From the NCBI GenBank assembly GCA_051294375.1, contig CM119267.1, positions 12,905,081 to 12,969,080 on the forward strand: DNA of 64,000 bases. The letters run 5' to 3'. The notes beneath the pieces are model-generated. The model saw nothing but the letters and a program-made list of their open reading frames with translations. It had not been told where the DNA came from and ran no database searches. Position 1 is the first letter of the stretch. The number at the start of each line of letters is the position of its first letter. This DNA comes from Paraspadella gotoi (taxonomy: Eukaryota > Chaetognatha). A program made the translations under genes and the position numbers. This document shows positions 20,142 through 31,321 of this stretch, piece by piece.

Positions 20142-23071
20142 TTATTTTAAAAGAAAGGCTTCCACTTCGTGAGTCAAATTGTATTCACCAGCCCCGACAT
20201 TTCTGCATAGGTCTTTTTTCAAAGGACACGAAATTGTCCAGTGCTGTCCATAAAGTTCACATCGACTACAGAATTCTTTGCGCCGAAATGAAAGGATAAC
20301 TGGGTCCGAAAAGAGTTGAAGGCGGTGATAAACGTCCGTAATGTTTGATTCAAGCGATAGATGTCGCGCGTATCTTTCCGAAAAACGCCGTACAAATTTG
20401 TTGAGACCTTCGGGACCTGTTAATTAATTCAAAATTTTAATTATTTAATAGATTATAATGGTTTTCATTTTTTAACTATAATAAAACTTTGTTTTTATAT
20501 GACCTTGTTCTGTCATTTGACCGAGTCCAAATCCGTCGTTCAGGTCAATAAGCTGAAATGAATGAGCGAGCACCGCATGAATACTTTCACTGAGATTAGC
20601 CCAAGGAAAGTTGTCGACTATCAAGCAAGCAGTTTCAGTACAGAGATATTTTAACTTTTCAATGTCAACTCGGTTTTTCGATGATAAAACTCGGAGAATG
20701 ATAGCAAGGTTTCGATGAATAGAAATAACGTTGTCCTTGTTTTCAGCTGGTAGCTTTTCTCTGAATACGGGCAGAACTTCCTCTGAGAAAAATCGCCAAG
20801 CGGCGTTGCCTGTGTCTGTAGTTCCGCCTAAAATTTAAAGAGAGATTAATTTTGAATTAATTTACCAAATAACAGCAATTAAAGAAATCCTAATCAGAGA
20901 ATTTTTAAAGTATTCAAACCTGAAAAAATACTATATAAAATTTTATTGCTGTCCATGAAAAGCAAATAATTTGTTTTATGATTTTGATAAAAAAATGTTA
21001 TTTTTTAAATGAAGGAGATAAAAAGCAAAACAGAAAAGAGAAAGAGAATGGGTTATATATTTAAAACAAACGAACATAGCAACATATGGAGTCACTTTGT
21101 TAACAGGGAATATTTCTACTTTAACAATACCTTTTGAGGACGGCATATCCATGATTATACCAGTTTTTTCAGCAATAGCACGAATCCAGTTTTGACGAGA
21201 CTTTTCCACTTTTTCTCTTTATTTTTCACCAGATGTTCTCCAAACTTTTACCTTTGCGCTCAGTCTGTACAAAAACTTTTGGAACCAAGAGTAAACTCTT
21301 AATCTTTGATGCAATGGGCGGGGCGATTGATTGATTTCTTGAACAGTTAATGGTTTCTGGGTGATACCTTGTCTTGTTTCATAATCATTACGTTCCTTGA
21401 GAACCTCACCTGTTTGCTCATCAAAACATCTCCGAAAGGCTTCATGAATTTGTTGCATTGATCTATCTAGCGGTAAACCGGCAATTATCATTTCGCGCGA
21501 CTGCGCCTGTTTTTCAGAAACTTTGCAATAGTTACAAAATACTCCGCCTGTTCCCGCGGCCTCTTTCACAGCTTTACCATCTGCAAGAAGAAGCTGAACC
21601 TCGTTCTCAAAGTGAACTTCAATATCATCAAGTTTTATAACACTTCCCGCTGCCTCTACCTCGGCCTTCTCTCTGTCAAGAATCGGTAAAAATTTAGACA
21701 AAAGTTCCCTATTCTCTTTTTGCGGCATAATCATGTAAGGCCTTATTCCGTGCGGGGATGCAATAAGATGGTTTAAATAAACCTGATCACCAGATTGCGT
21801 AGTAATGTCGCGCAAGGCAACAATGACGAGTTCTCGAAATTCTTGTGCGAGATTATTTCTTGATGCTTGCATAGCTTTTTGTTGATCTCCACTGCCATCA
21901 AAGCCAGTGAGCCAACGCACCTTTAACGGAAAAGCTGATGAATCCAGCGAGTTGATCTTATCGATAAAATCTGGCAAGAAGCATGTACGCGTAAGGGTAG
22001 TTTGAAAAATTTCTGGAAGAGTTCCTCTGACTCCGCCCAAAAATTCAATGGTTTTGTAATACATGTTTTTTTCATACAATGACATCTTATAGACTGGAGG
22101 AAGGCGAACGCCATACTGTAACAAGCGCAAACGGAGTTTTGTCCATTGACGCTGCGAAAGTTCGAGTTCAACGTTTTTCATAAATTCTGCTTCTTCTATA
22201 GTCATGAGACAATTCTCTTGTTCTTTCTGAAAATTTCCTTCATAAATCAATTTGCCAGTTTGGCCTAAGAACCGGTTAGAATTAAAACATTCTTTTTGAA
22301 TAACACGACCGCATAACTGCGTGACTGTTTTTCCTAGCTTCTCTGAGGCATCTCGAAGAGCATTGACGACTGGCTGAAGCTTCTCTGTCTGATACTTAGG
22401 AGAAACATCATCGAGTTTTTGAACCTTAGGTCGACCTCGTTTTCGTCCGTTTTGAAAAGCTGGAAAATCAGCATTCAAGGATGGCGATGGTGAACAATGG
22501 CTATCCATATCCTGGTGGTTTTGAGAAGAAATACTAAGTGGAAGGGGCGACTAGATTGCCTGTCTTTGACTTAAAAAGGGATCAAAAAAGGAACATGGCA
22601 TTCTTGAGCCTGTTCATCTTGGGGTTGACAATCTTGAGCTTGGCCGTTTTTAAATTGGCTGTCTTGAGTTTCGTTGTCTTCCAAATTCTCTTGCCTTGCT
22701 TCGCGAGACTCTTGCAAGGGATCCAACAATTGCTGCATGCTTTTTGTGAGTACTGCTGTATGGAGAAAGTCAACGGAAACGCTGGTTTTGTTCTTTTGTT
22801 TTTTTCGAAAATGATTTGCAATGCGGCATTTGACTCTATTAATGAGATCATAAAAACGATTCTCTCTATCATCCTCACTTAATTCTTGTTTGAACTGTTC
22901 AACAACCCACATTGCAACCTTTTGGTAACTGTCAACTTCATTTTTTTTTTCAAAAGCTTCTTTAAAAGTAACCCGACGTCTTTCAAGGTCAGATTCTTCC
23001 ATGGTAACAATAAATGCCCGAAGTGCGCAAAACTGAAAAAAATTTACTAATGAAATGCGAGGTTTTGGCAT
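20142..23071 (-). CDS. RAG1/Transib-type DDE recombinase-like protein, one in-frame stop
   Basis: Four minus-strand exons by GT-AG and phase: 23071-22595 (start may be 23002), 22511-21131, 20827-20504, 20416-20142; about 818 codons. Read as one chain, it carries the RNase-H-fold triad of RAG1 and Transib transposases: D about 364 in GFDGSGDQQ, D about 470 in LLADGKAV, and E about 730 in GPEGLNKFVRRF. Spacings of 106 and 260 are close to RAG1 (D600, D708, E962). Zinc ligands also match: FCNYC just after the second D, and H-x4-H (HAVLAH) before the E. Other family blocks are TGIIMDMPSSKGGTTDTGNA and LQLFSDPVI. A TAA at 21221-21219 interrupts exon 2 (GEK stop REK), with the frame continuing unchanged on both sides. 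The donor at 22594 is weak. No terminal repeats were seen, so it may be a domesticated or decayed copy. Confidence 0.88.
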
Positions 23072-23080
23072 ATATTTTTA

Positions 23081-24368
23081 GTCGGATCTTCTTATAAGCA
23101 GACCCCGACTTTGAGATAAAATGATTGTCATTTTTTTATTATAAATTATTGATAGTTTTTATATTTTTCTATTTGTTGGCTCAAACTTTTAAATCTTTGT
23201 AATTGGTATATAACTTATTAGAATAATTTAAAAAATTGTTAAAATTTATTAATGAATTTAAATAATCAAAATGTCTTCTGATATGATTCAAAGTAAAATT
23301 CAAAGTAAAATGAATATTTCTCCCTTCTTCTCCCTATTTCAACTGTGGATATCAACTTTGGAATATAATATAATATAATATAATACTTTTTAGACGAGAC
23401 GAGACGAGTCTTGTTGACGAGACTGATTGACGAAACCTTTTGGACGAGACTTGTTGACNNNNNNNNNNNNNNNNNNNNNNNNNNNNNNNNNNNNNNNNNN
23501 NNNNNNNNNNNNNNNNNNNNNNNNNNNNNNNNNNNNNNNNNNNNNNNNNNNNNNNNNNAGGGCGTTAACCTGGAGGTCTTTTTAGAAAATCAGGCAGTAA
23601 TCAGGCAAAATCTTGTCGGTAAATCATTTTTATCATATCAGAAACTCGAATTATGATAAATTATGCAAAAAAAGTCCGTCTGTCTGTCCGTCCCCCCTAA
23701 GCATTAAACTTCAATTACTCGTTATTGGATGGATGGATTGGAATGAAATTGTGTGTGTGGGTAGGAAAGTGTGTGATTGAGTTGGATATAAAGTTTCGAT
23801 AGAATCGTGCGAGTTTAAAGTTTAAATGGAAAAAAAAATCTATTTCACTATTTGAACGCTAATTACGGACGGGGCGATTGACTTAAAATTTTGTATGTGG
23901 GGAGGAAAGTGTGTGATGAAGCTGGATATCAAGTTTCGATGGAATCGTCTGAGTGGAAATGAGTTTAAATTGAAAAAATAAAAAACCTGTTTCACTAATT
24001 GATTATGCTTCTTTTTCTTTTTATATTAAATGTAAATGCAAGATGTATTAATTAATCAGTTAATTAATCAATTAATAAATAATTAATCGGTCAATTAAAT
24101 ATACAATCAATCAATTTATTTAGTTAATAATTAATATAATAAAGTAATTAATCTACAATCAAGTCTATCATTATCAGCATTATTATCATCGTCGCAATCA
24201 TCCTCGTTGCTTTTGTCGTGGTCAGTGACGAAAAGACCTAAAAACAAACATTTTGGATCAAATTAATTAATTTATTAGTTAATTTATTATTTTAGTTTAT
24301 ATAGTTTGTATTAATTAATTAATTACCGCTAATGATCGTGGGCAGATCCGACATTGTTTATTCAAACT
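23081..24368 (+). mobile_element. Palindromic-end element family C, copy C1
   Basis: Left end is a near-palindrome AGTCGGATCTTCTTATAAGC. The right end carries the inverse, GGGCAGATCCGACATTGTTT, at about 24337-24356, preceded by TACCGCTAATGATCGTG as in the other copies. The interior has two diverged 130-bp units (GGAATGAAATTGTGTGTGTGGG...) and an ATTAATTAATT tract. A 100-N gap (23459-23558) lies inside, beside short GACGAGACTTGTTGAC repeats. It starts 10 bp from the RAG1-like start codon. Confidence 0.65.
23459..23558. other. Assembly gap (100 N)
   Basis: Run of 100 N after short tandem units of the form GACGAGAC. Confidence 1.
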
Positions 24369-24549
24369 TTTTTTTTTGCACATGACTGGAGGTGGAATTT
24401 CCATCTTGTAGAATATCTATTAAGTACTCCCGCAGAGATTCTACCCGTGGAGGCAATTGACATCCAACAATGATGTCTACAAACGCAACCTCTTTTCTGA
24501 AGCCGGCGTGGTTTATGAGAGAGCGGAAAATAGACGGAAAATAGATCAT
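24358..24549 (-). CDS. Possible small divergent gene (63 residues), unidentified
   Basis: The minus-strand frame begins MIYFPSIFRSLINHAG and contains VDIIVGCQLPPRVESLREYL, with a composition more protein-like than random frames here. Its start lies only 115 bp from the start of the plus-strand Schlafen-like gene, so the two could share a divergent promoter. Its last few codons (poly-A derived KKK) run into the right end of element C1, so the native C-terminus may have been altered or may lie in another exon. I recognise no family; it could be chance. Confidence 0.3.
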   Translation of the reverse strand: MIYFPSIFRSLINHAGFRKEVAFVDIIVGCQLPPRVESLREYLIDILQDGNSTSSHVQKKKFE

Positions 24550-24664
24550 GGTGGTCGTTTAACTGGGTAAATTTATTTCTTATACGTAAATTTTTCCGGG
24601 TATGTACTTTGCACGTAGATTATGAGACTTGTAGAATTGTATAATTTTAACGTGAGTGCAACCA

Positions 24665-25975
24665 ATGGTAATAATTAATAAAATCTGTTCGGTTATGTTT
24701 AAAAGAAAACGGAATACGGAAAATGTTACAACGCAAGTATTGTTCGATCCGCAATTCTTCATGGGTGACGAGTGCCCTTTCGTCGAAGATCAGACGACGC
24801 AAATCTCCCCGGAGATTTTCCCCGCTTCGATGTCCCTTAACGATTTGGCGAGAGATATTTCAGCCATGTACAACGCTTCTGTCGGAGGTTAATCGAAACA
24901 AAATTTTATTCTTACTTATTACTACTTATATTTCTCTTCGACATAGGTTCTATATTTTTCGGTTTTTCCGGTTCTACCTACGAACTTCGGACGAGCGGCA
25001 TCAAGATTCTCTCTCCTTCGATTAGTTCTTTTGAGCGAATCGTTCACGATGCTGTAAGCAGTATGAAACCTAACTCTCCGGTTTTTCCTGCGCGCGTCTT
25101 CCTCCATGCCATCTATGAGCGCGAGTCTTCCTCGGAGATTACCCCGATCCGCGACAAGTTCGTGATCGAAATCCGCGTGGCGCCTCGACACGATTTGGAG
25201 TTTTTCTCGGTAATGTTCCGAGAAACTGCAGACGTTCGACCTCACAGAGGCCTAGTGGCTTTCGACGTCAGAACGGGAAAGATGGTGGGGCAACGCTCTT
25301 TCTATCTGCGACTTGGCACAGAAGTGAGGGAAGTTTCTGTCAACGAAATTCGAAAACGAGCTTTCGAGTAAGTTAGACTTAAATGTGGAAAACGATTGAA
25401 GTTCATTTTTAGAAAGTTAGTAGCTTTTCGTCGGTTTGGCTGTTGTTCTGTAACTCCGTTCTATATCATTCGGTTAATATTGCTTCATTTAATGTTCAAT
25501 TTATGCTTAATACTGTTTCAAACTTGTAATCATGTGATTACGTGCAAATCCGATAATAAAATAATATGACCAGAAAGTTAATTTAATTGATACTAAAGTG
25601 AGGTATCATTTTACGCTGGTTATTCGTATATCTTATGACCTTATTGAAATGCGTTTGCGAGATTAGAAAGTCAAAAACAGAATAATTTGTATGATCTTTA
25701 ATTAATTATCTTATAACATATAAGTACGTAAATGATTAATAATAATTCATAAGACGCTTTTTTTGCATATTTCTCATATTTGTATAGACTGACGACGTAC
25801 ACGTTATCATTTGTATATCCGTGCAAGTAGTAAGTCAAGCGGCGCGACAAATTGGAATATCCGTTTTTAGTTATAATAATTTTGACTGTTTCCATTTAAT
25901 TTTTTTTACAGAGACTTATTGGATCGGTGGCGTTCTGCCACAAAATTAGGAAAAGATTTACTGGCGAAGAAGTGA
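24665..25975 (+). CDS. Schlafen-like (AlbA_2 domain) protein
   Basis: Exons 24665-24887, 24947-25367 and 25912-25975 join in consistent phase (1, then 2) to give 235 residues, almost entirely one Schlafen core domain. Seen: a GDECPFVE motif with glutamates at 36 and 41, the same five-residue spacing as the E205/E210 pair of Schlafen nucleases. Then LARDISAMYNASVGGSIFFG, the classic IsAfaNt-GG-iFG block (about 66-84), and a C-terminal QRSFYLRLGTEVREVS strand (about 194-209) as in AlbA_2 proteins. The third acidic residue usually following the GV/GF strand is not obvious (GFSGS here). Family members cleave tRNA, rRNA or, in nematodes, piRNA precursors. The exon 3 acceptor TTTTTTTACAG is strong. 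The upstream ATG choice is uncertain. Confidence 0.78.
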
Positions 25976-26006
25976 CCTTAAAAAGCTAATGTGTTGATCT
26001 TTTTTT

Positions 26007-26532
26007 CTTGCCAGACGGGCTAAAGCCTTGGGCGTAGATAATCGTTTGCTTTTTGTGACGTCGTCGTTGTCATCACGCTTTTTTACAATTGGAAATTGTA
26101 AAAGTGTATGGTGGACTAAAATCAACCTTCAGCGGCCATTGATGCAGGAGTCAAGTTATTTGTTTCCCAACCCAAAGTTCCGGGTAGTCGCCTAGAGGGA
26201 TAGGGCGCTTAACCCGCCTGTAGCACGGTATTACAGAAGCTTATTGAACGGTTCTGTCACTACCTCATAACAATTCTTACTGTCTTATTGGTGAGCTCGA
26301 CTTTCGAACACAACAGCAACAACTTTCTGGCAACGTGCCTCAACCTGGCGATGCACTTTCCGCCAACACATCAGGCGACATGCCTCAACTTGGTGACAAA
26401 TTTTCCACCTACAATACACTGAAGAGACGTAACAGATTTTTCCCCTGGGGAGAGGGGATTTCTTCTTTTGTTATTTTTTCATTAATTTTCTTTTATATTA
26501 ACATCTGGCGAGATCACTATACTTTGGGATTT
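26007..26532 (+). mobile_element. Helentron/HINE-like element A2 (short copy)
   Basis: Left end CTTGCCAGACGGGCTAAAGC, right end CATCTGGCGAGATCACTATA: the same termini as the other family A members, only about 525 bp apart. The inner left block (GTAGATAATCGTTTGCTTTT...CGTCGTCGTTGTCATCACGC) is also shared. It contains a tRNA-derived SINE-like segment. It lies directly after the Schlafen-like stop codon. Confidence 0.75.
26115..26255 (+). mobile_element. tRNA-derived SINE-like repeat S2, copy 1
   Basis: Contains GTGGACTAAAATCAACC, CAGCGGCCATTGATGC and GGGCGCTTAACCCGCCTGTA, matching the reverse complement of 58535-58725. In the better copy an internal B-box-like GGTTCTAGCCC and an A-box-like GGCCATTGGTACCGG are visible. 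Confidence 0.55.
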
Positions 26533-27597
26533 TTTTGTAAATCATTTAACCACTGAAATTGTACATTTCTTTGTCTTTTACTTTTTTATTATGAGCATTT
26601 TCCTTTTAATTTCTGTCTGCACCCACTTGATCTTCAGTTGCATCGCTCTATACAAAATATTAAATTTTTGCCCGTTTTAATTTTAATAAACCAGAGGGTG
26701 GTATAAACAAAATAATATTTTTAAAAACAAAATAACAGTAAAATTTAGTTTAAGTATATCCACTAGAGGTTTTAAAATTTTTTTTAAAACAAAAGAACAG
26801 TCAAAATAAATTTAAGTTTTTGTTTTTTTTTTATTTTCTTATTTTCTTATTCTATGTCTTGATTAAAGAATTTTATAAATATTTTTGCTAGTATTAAAAT
26901 ATTATTAGTTCCGCAGTAACAGTTATTTTAAGCCCTTGAAAGTGATTTACATGTATTGGCGCAGCCACTGGTTTATCGATTTTGTTGAATTCGCGATTTT
27001 CAGAACAGAGAGGGCATTGCGGATTTAAATTAGGCTTATTTTCTTAAAGTTAAGTGTTAAGGTTTAAAGGTTTTTTTTGGCGTCTCATTGTTCAAAAATC
27101 ATTATTTTTATAGTTTTTATATAATTTTTATATTTTATCGTTTTTAAGTTTTAAAATGTATAAAACTATAATTTTTCCTTCATTAATAAAAATAATCATC
27201 ATTTGTAGACCATCTGAGCATTCTGTTTTTAAAAAAATGTTTAATATTTAGAGCTTTTATTAACATTCGCATGACTGTTTTTACTTTTTTACTTGGCAAT
27301 TGGCAATTATGTTTTATCATAGTTACAAATTTACTAAATGTGATATTTCGTTTGTGTTAATATTTTTCAATAGACAGGACTTATATCCGCTAAGAGGCAG
27401 TTTCAGTTCTGATTCAGCTCTTGCTTAGGATTTTAGAAATCCCTTACAGCGGTTCTTCTACATAATTATCTAATTTTGACAGCATTAGCACATTAATGAA
27501 TACGTAATACGTATTGCAATGGGTAATGATGAAAATATCAAAGTTGATGAGGATAATTTAAAAAGCTATATACATATTATAAATATTAAATAATTAT
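26533..27597. other. AT-rich DNA without recognisable genes
   Basis: No coding region or defined repeat recognised in about 1.06 kb. Confidence 0.4.
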
Positions 27598-27856
27598 ATG
27601 AAATTGGTACAAAAAATATAAAATGTATCCATTCATCTTATAAATAAGCTATCTTGCCCATGACTTTGGACAGGCTATGGTGGTTTAAGGCCTCCATCAC
27701 TCTTACAAGATAATGACATAACAGGTCCCTGCAAGCTTTCAATCAAGTCTCTCACAGTCTCGTTTATTCACTTCCAGAGTACCTGGCTTCCCTATCAATG
27801 AAGTGGAAAATATTTTAAAGAATGTTTCACTTGTATGAAAAGACCACTCCCTTACC
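27598..27856 (+). repeat. Dispersed repeat R1
   Basis: Full-length copy of the repeat in PRMT5 intron 1, extending slightly further to GAAAAGACCACTCCC. The same extension is present in the copy at 62616, so the PRMT5 copy is the truncated one. Confidence 0.85.
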
Positions 27857-28210
27857 ATGATAGAAAAAAAATTGGTTTGGAAAAGTCGGTTAATTTTGTT
27901 ATCAAATAGATATTTTGGCCAGTAAATAGGTTTTAAGAGTAATATGACCTCCCTAGGACTGAAAAAAAAATTATTTCTCAACAGTATAAAATTATTTAAT
28001 GCATTCAGATACTTCTAAAAAAGGTTGTCTCCAACTGTTTTGACCTTTTTCTGATCAAGAGGACTACTCACATTTTTAATATTTTATCTCTGATATGATA
28101 TTTTTTATCAGATTTAAAGCAAAAAATAGTCTTTGGCAAGCAGCAAAAAAGATTTATCCCATATAAAGTAAACCAGGCTTGAGTTGTTGTTGCATAATAT
28201 GATGTATTAT

Positions 28211-28789
28211 TAGAGCCAAACTTTGTCAATGGGGTGGGTCAGAAGTTTGATTTAGGAACCTTCCCAAATGAAACTTCATACATTTCTGAGAAAACTTTCA
28301 ATGGACCAAAATTTTCTAAAATGGCGAGAAGCACTAGTAATTAATTTTTTAATATTTATTTATATATAGGAAATGTAAAAAAAATTTTTGGCATTTTGTA
28401 TTTTTAAAAGCAGATTCAGATAGCTTATGAAAAGTTGTCTGAATAAAGTAAGTGGGTCAAAATTGGGAAAAACCTGAAAAAATCTTCATCATCATTATCC
28501 GATAATTTTAATAGTTTTTGCTCATTTTCAGTAACAAAACATCACAATTTTAAAAAGTTGTAATTATATTTTTTGCCTAACTTTTTTAGCTCAACCAGAA
28601 TCAATTAAGAAAACTTAGAATATTAAAAAAAATGTTTATATTATATAGCAAAATAATAATTTTAATTAACGAATTACTCATGGTTCGGAACATTTTTGCA
28701 AAAAAATATTTTAACACAATAACTAATACCAATAATGGATTCGTTTAATACTGTTCCCATTAAATTTTGAATTTGGTCGGCTACCGCTA
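28211..28789 (+). mobile_element. Element with 7-bp TSD, copy 3
   Basis: Termini TAGAGCCAAAC and GGCTACCGCTA, flanked by a perfect 7-bp repeat GTATTAT (28204-28210 and 28790-28796). It is the cleanest copy of the family. Confidence 0.85.
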
Positions 28790-28799
28790 GTATTATTTT

Positions 28800-30240
28800 T
28801 CATTTCAACAAAATCTTGATTTTTTTTTTTTAGATTTGTTTGATATTTGGTTCTGATAATCCAACCAGTGGTAAATAAAAATGATGACTTTATTCATAGA
28901 AAGTTTACCCGGAGTATTATAACTTTTATTAATACTTTATAATATAAAAAGAATATTCTGGAGTATCAACAGCATCAATGTATTTTTAAGGTCTCTCTTT
29001 TTTTGATATATGAATTAAGATTCATCTTTGAATCTGTCCTAATGGAGATGATGCAATTATTATTTGAGAAAAGGCAAGGATTATTAATAGAGTGGAGGTG
29101 GTCGAGATAAAAATGGCTAACAAAATGAGATGAATCGATTTATTGAAATCAGAAAAGCGAATGGAATCGAATTGGCTAATTGTACAAAGTGGCATTCATT
29201 TTTATACGGCGAGAGAGAGAAAATTTGGTTTACATTTGTAAAGTAAACAATTCTAAAATACTTCCAAATAAGGTAACGTTTTGCGACCGGCGTTTGAACA
29301 GAAGGAGCAAAATATTTCTTAGCGGGCATTGGAATTTTTAAAGAATTCGGCCGGCGATTTTATTTACTTTCTTACTAATAATAATAATCAGGATCTCCAC
29401 TATAGTAACGGTTTAACTCAAAAAGTAATAAAAAGGAACCGGAAATTAGTATAAATAAAAAGTAGAGATATGAAAAGATAAAAAAGGAAGCATTTTTTTG
29501 GACAACTCATTTTCTTTTGCATGGAACTCTTGTATTTTTTGTCGTACATAAATGAGACTCAGCTTATATGAATCACAAAAGTCTAAAGTTTCTTGATATG
29601 TAAATTTTATTTTTTGCGGGGTGGCTCTAGGGGCGGCCCCAGGGTGCAGACTATTCCAGGGGGAGCAGCAAAATGGTTATTGAGGGGGGCGCTCCTAATA
29701 GACCCAAAATGTTTGCCCCAGGGGGAACCCCCTGAGTCGGCCCCCCGGGGCCCCTCGGGGAGCAAAAAAGTGCTCCCCCAAAGGCGAGTTAAGGAGAGAG
29801 CAAAGTTTAGATGAGAATATATATTCTTTCTGACTATGTTATTGTATCTGAGAATATCTCTCCCTGTCTGTTACTCTTTTTTTCACTCTTTCTCTCTCCC
29901 TTTTTCTTTCTCTCTCCTTTTTTCTTTCTTTCTCTCTCTCTCTCTTTTTCTCTTTCTCTTTCTTTCTCTCTTTCTTTTTTCTTTTTATCTCTTTCTCTCT
30001 CTTTCAAGACTTATTTCATGTAACTGAAAAAAATATATATTTTTTTCAAATTATTGTTAACTCGTTTATTCCATATTTTATCTAAAAATTATAATATTTA
30101 TATTTTTGAACCTAATTATTTTATTTCAATTAAAAGATATAGAAACAAGTTTGAACAAATAATATATGATATGGCCACAATAATTTAGTAGTAAGAAGCT
30201 AATCAGTCATGTTTTTTTTTTTTTTTTTTCTTTCTTTTGT
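28800..30240. other. Non-coding DNA with GC-rich patch and pyrimidine microsatellite
   Basis: No gene recognised. Positions 29618-29785 are an isolated G/C-rich patch with runs of G and C (CCCCGGGGCCCCTCGGGGAG). Positions 29865-30005 are a CT-rich microsatellite. The open frames over them are products of low complexity. Confidence 0.5.
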
Positions 30241-30272
30241 TTTCCTTTTTTTTTCTTTTGTTGGATGGACAT

Positions 30273-30912
30273 TAAGGCGTAGTAAAATTTCTAAATTTAA
30301 CTTTAATTAAAATTCTAAAAGTGAGGAACGAACAACATTATACTAATGAACATTTATATAATAAATGTATTATAAATTTTACAATTTACGCAGTAGGCCA
30401 TATTTATNNNNNNNNNNNNNNNNNNNNNNNNNACTAGTACTAAACTAATAAATGTTAAAATTTCAAAACAGTTTTTCTAAGATTTTTTGGAGATTTGGAT
30501 TCGTCATAAAAAAGTTGATAAAAAGAAATATAACTCTTTTTGAAAAATTCCTTCATTAAGTGGTCAAAAAATTAAAAAACTATATTTTAAGCTGAAAATT
30601 AACTTTTTATATATTAAATATAGTTTTTTTAACTTTTAACCCACGTAATGAAAGAATTTTTAAAAATGATTTATATTTTCTTTTATCAACTTTTTGACGA
30701 GGAATTCAAATCTGCCAATCAAAATTAAGAAAAGCCTATTTTGAAATTTTTTTTGATTTTATAAGGATAGTACTATATATAAATATAGCCTACTGCGAAA
30801 ATTAAAAAGCATAAAATTAATTTTTTTTACAAATTAATCGTTTACATGGTATGGTTATGTTGTTTCATAATTGACTTTTAGAATTTTCGTATTGTAACTT
30901 TCACTACGCCTA
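30273..30912 (+). mobile_element. TIR element R7, copy 1 (interrupted by gap)
   Basis: Inverted ends TAAGGCGTAGTAAAATTT and TTTCACTACGCCTA. It aligns with 47204-47813 over its full length. A 25-N gap occurs at 30408-30432. No coding capacity. Confidence 0.75.
30408..30432. other. Assembly gap (25 N)
   Basis: Run of 25 N inside repeat R7. The other copy of R7 (47.2 kb) shows little or no missing sequence at this point. Confidence 1.
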
Positions 30913-31321
30913 CGAGATTAATTTTTTTAAAAAATTTTAATTTGATGCTTCAAAAAAGAATTAAATAAATCATAAATAAACAAATAATGAGCAGTAACCG
31001 ACAGACGCAGCTGAATTATGGAGTCACAAAAAAAAAACTATTATCAAAAGTTTTTAATTCATGATTAACATTAAATGAGTTCCACATCGTGAAAGAAATG
31101 TTTTTTCATTTAAGATTTGTATTTAATAATCGTCAGTTTGTAGATTGCCTCAGATGAACTCACGTTGTTGAGGAGAGGCTGACGGTTTGAGACAGAGAGA
31201 GTGAGCAAAACTTTATATCAAGCTCAATGACATACTTTTCTACCCACACAAGATTTTATTTCAATCCATCTACCTAATCACGAATAATTGAAGTTTAATG
31301 CTAATGTGGGACGCAACTTAA

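Noticed and set aside
22538-22882. Hydrophobic 114-residue plus-strand frame
   Set aside because: Antisense shadow of the first exon of the RAG1-like gene, which is the strand with splice sites and homology.
20142-23100. Mobile Transib transposon with terminal inverted repeats
   Set aside because: No CAC-type terminal repeats or 5-bp duplication seen in about 400 bp on either side. The DNA right of the start codon is a family C element end.
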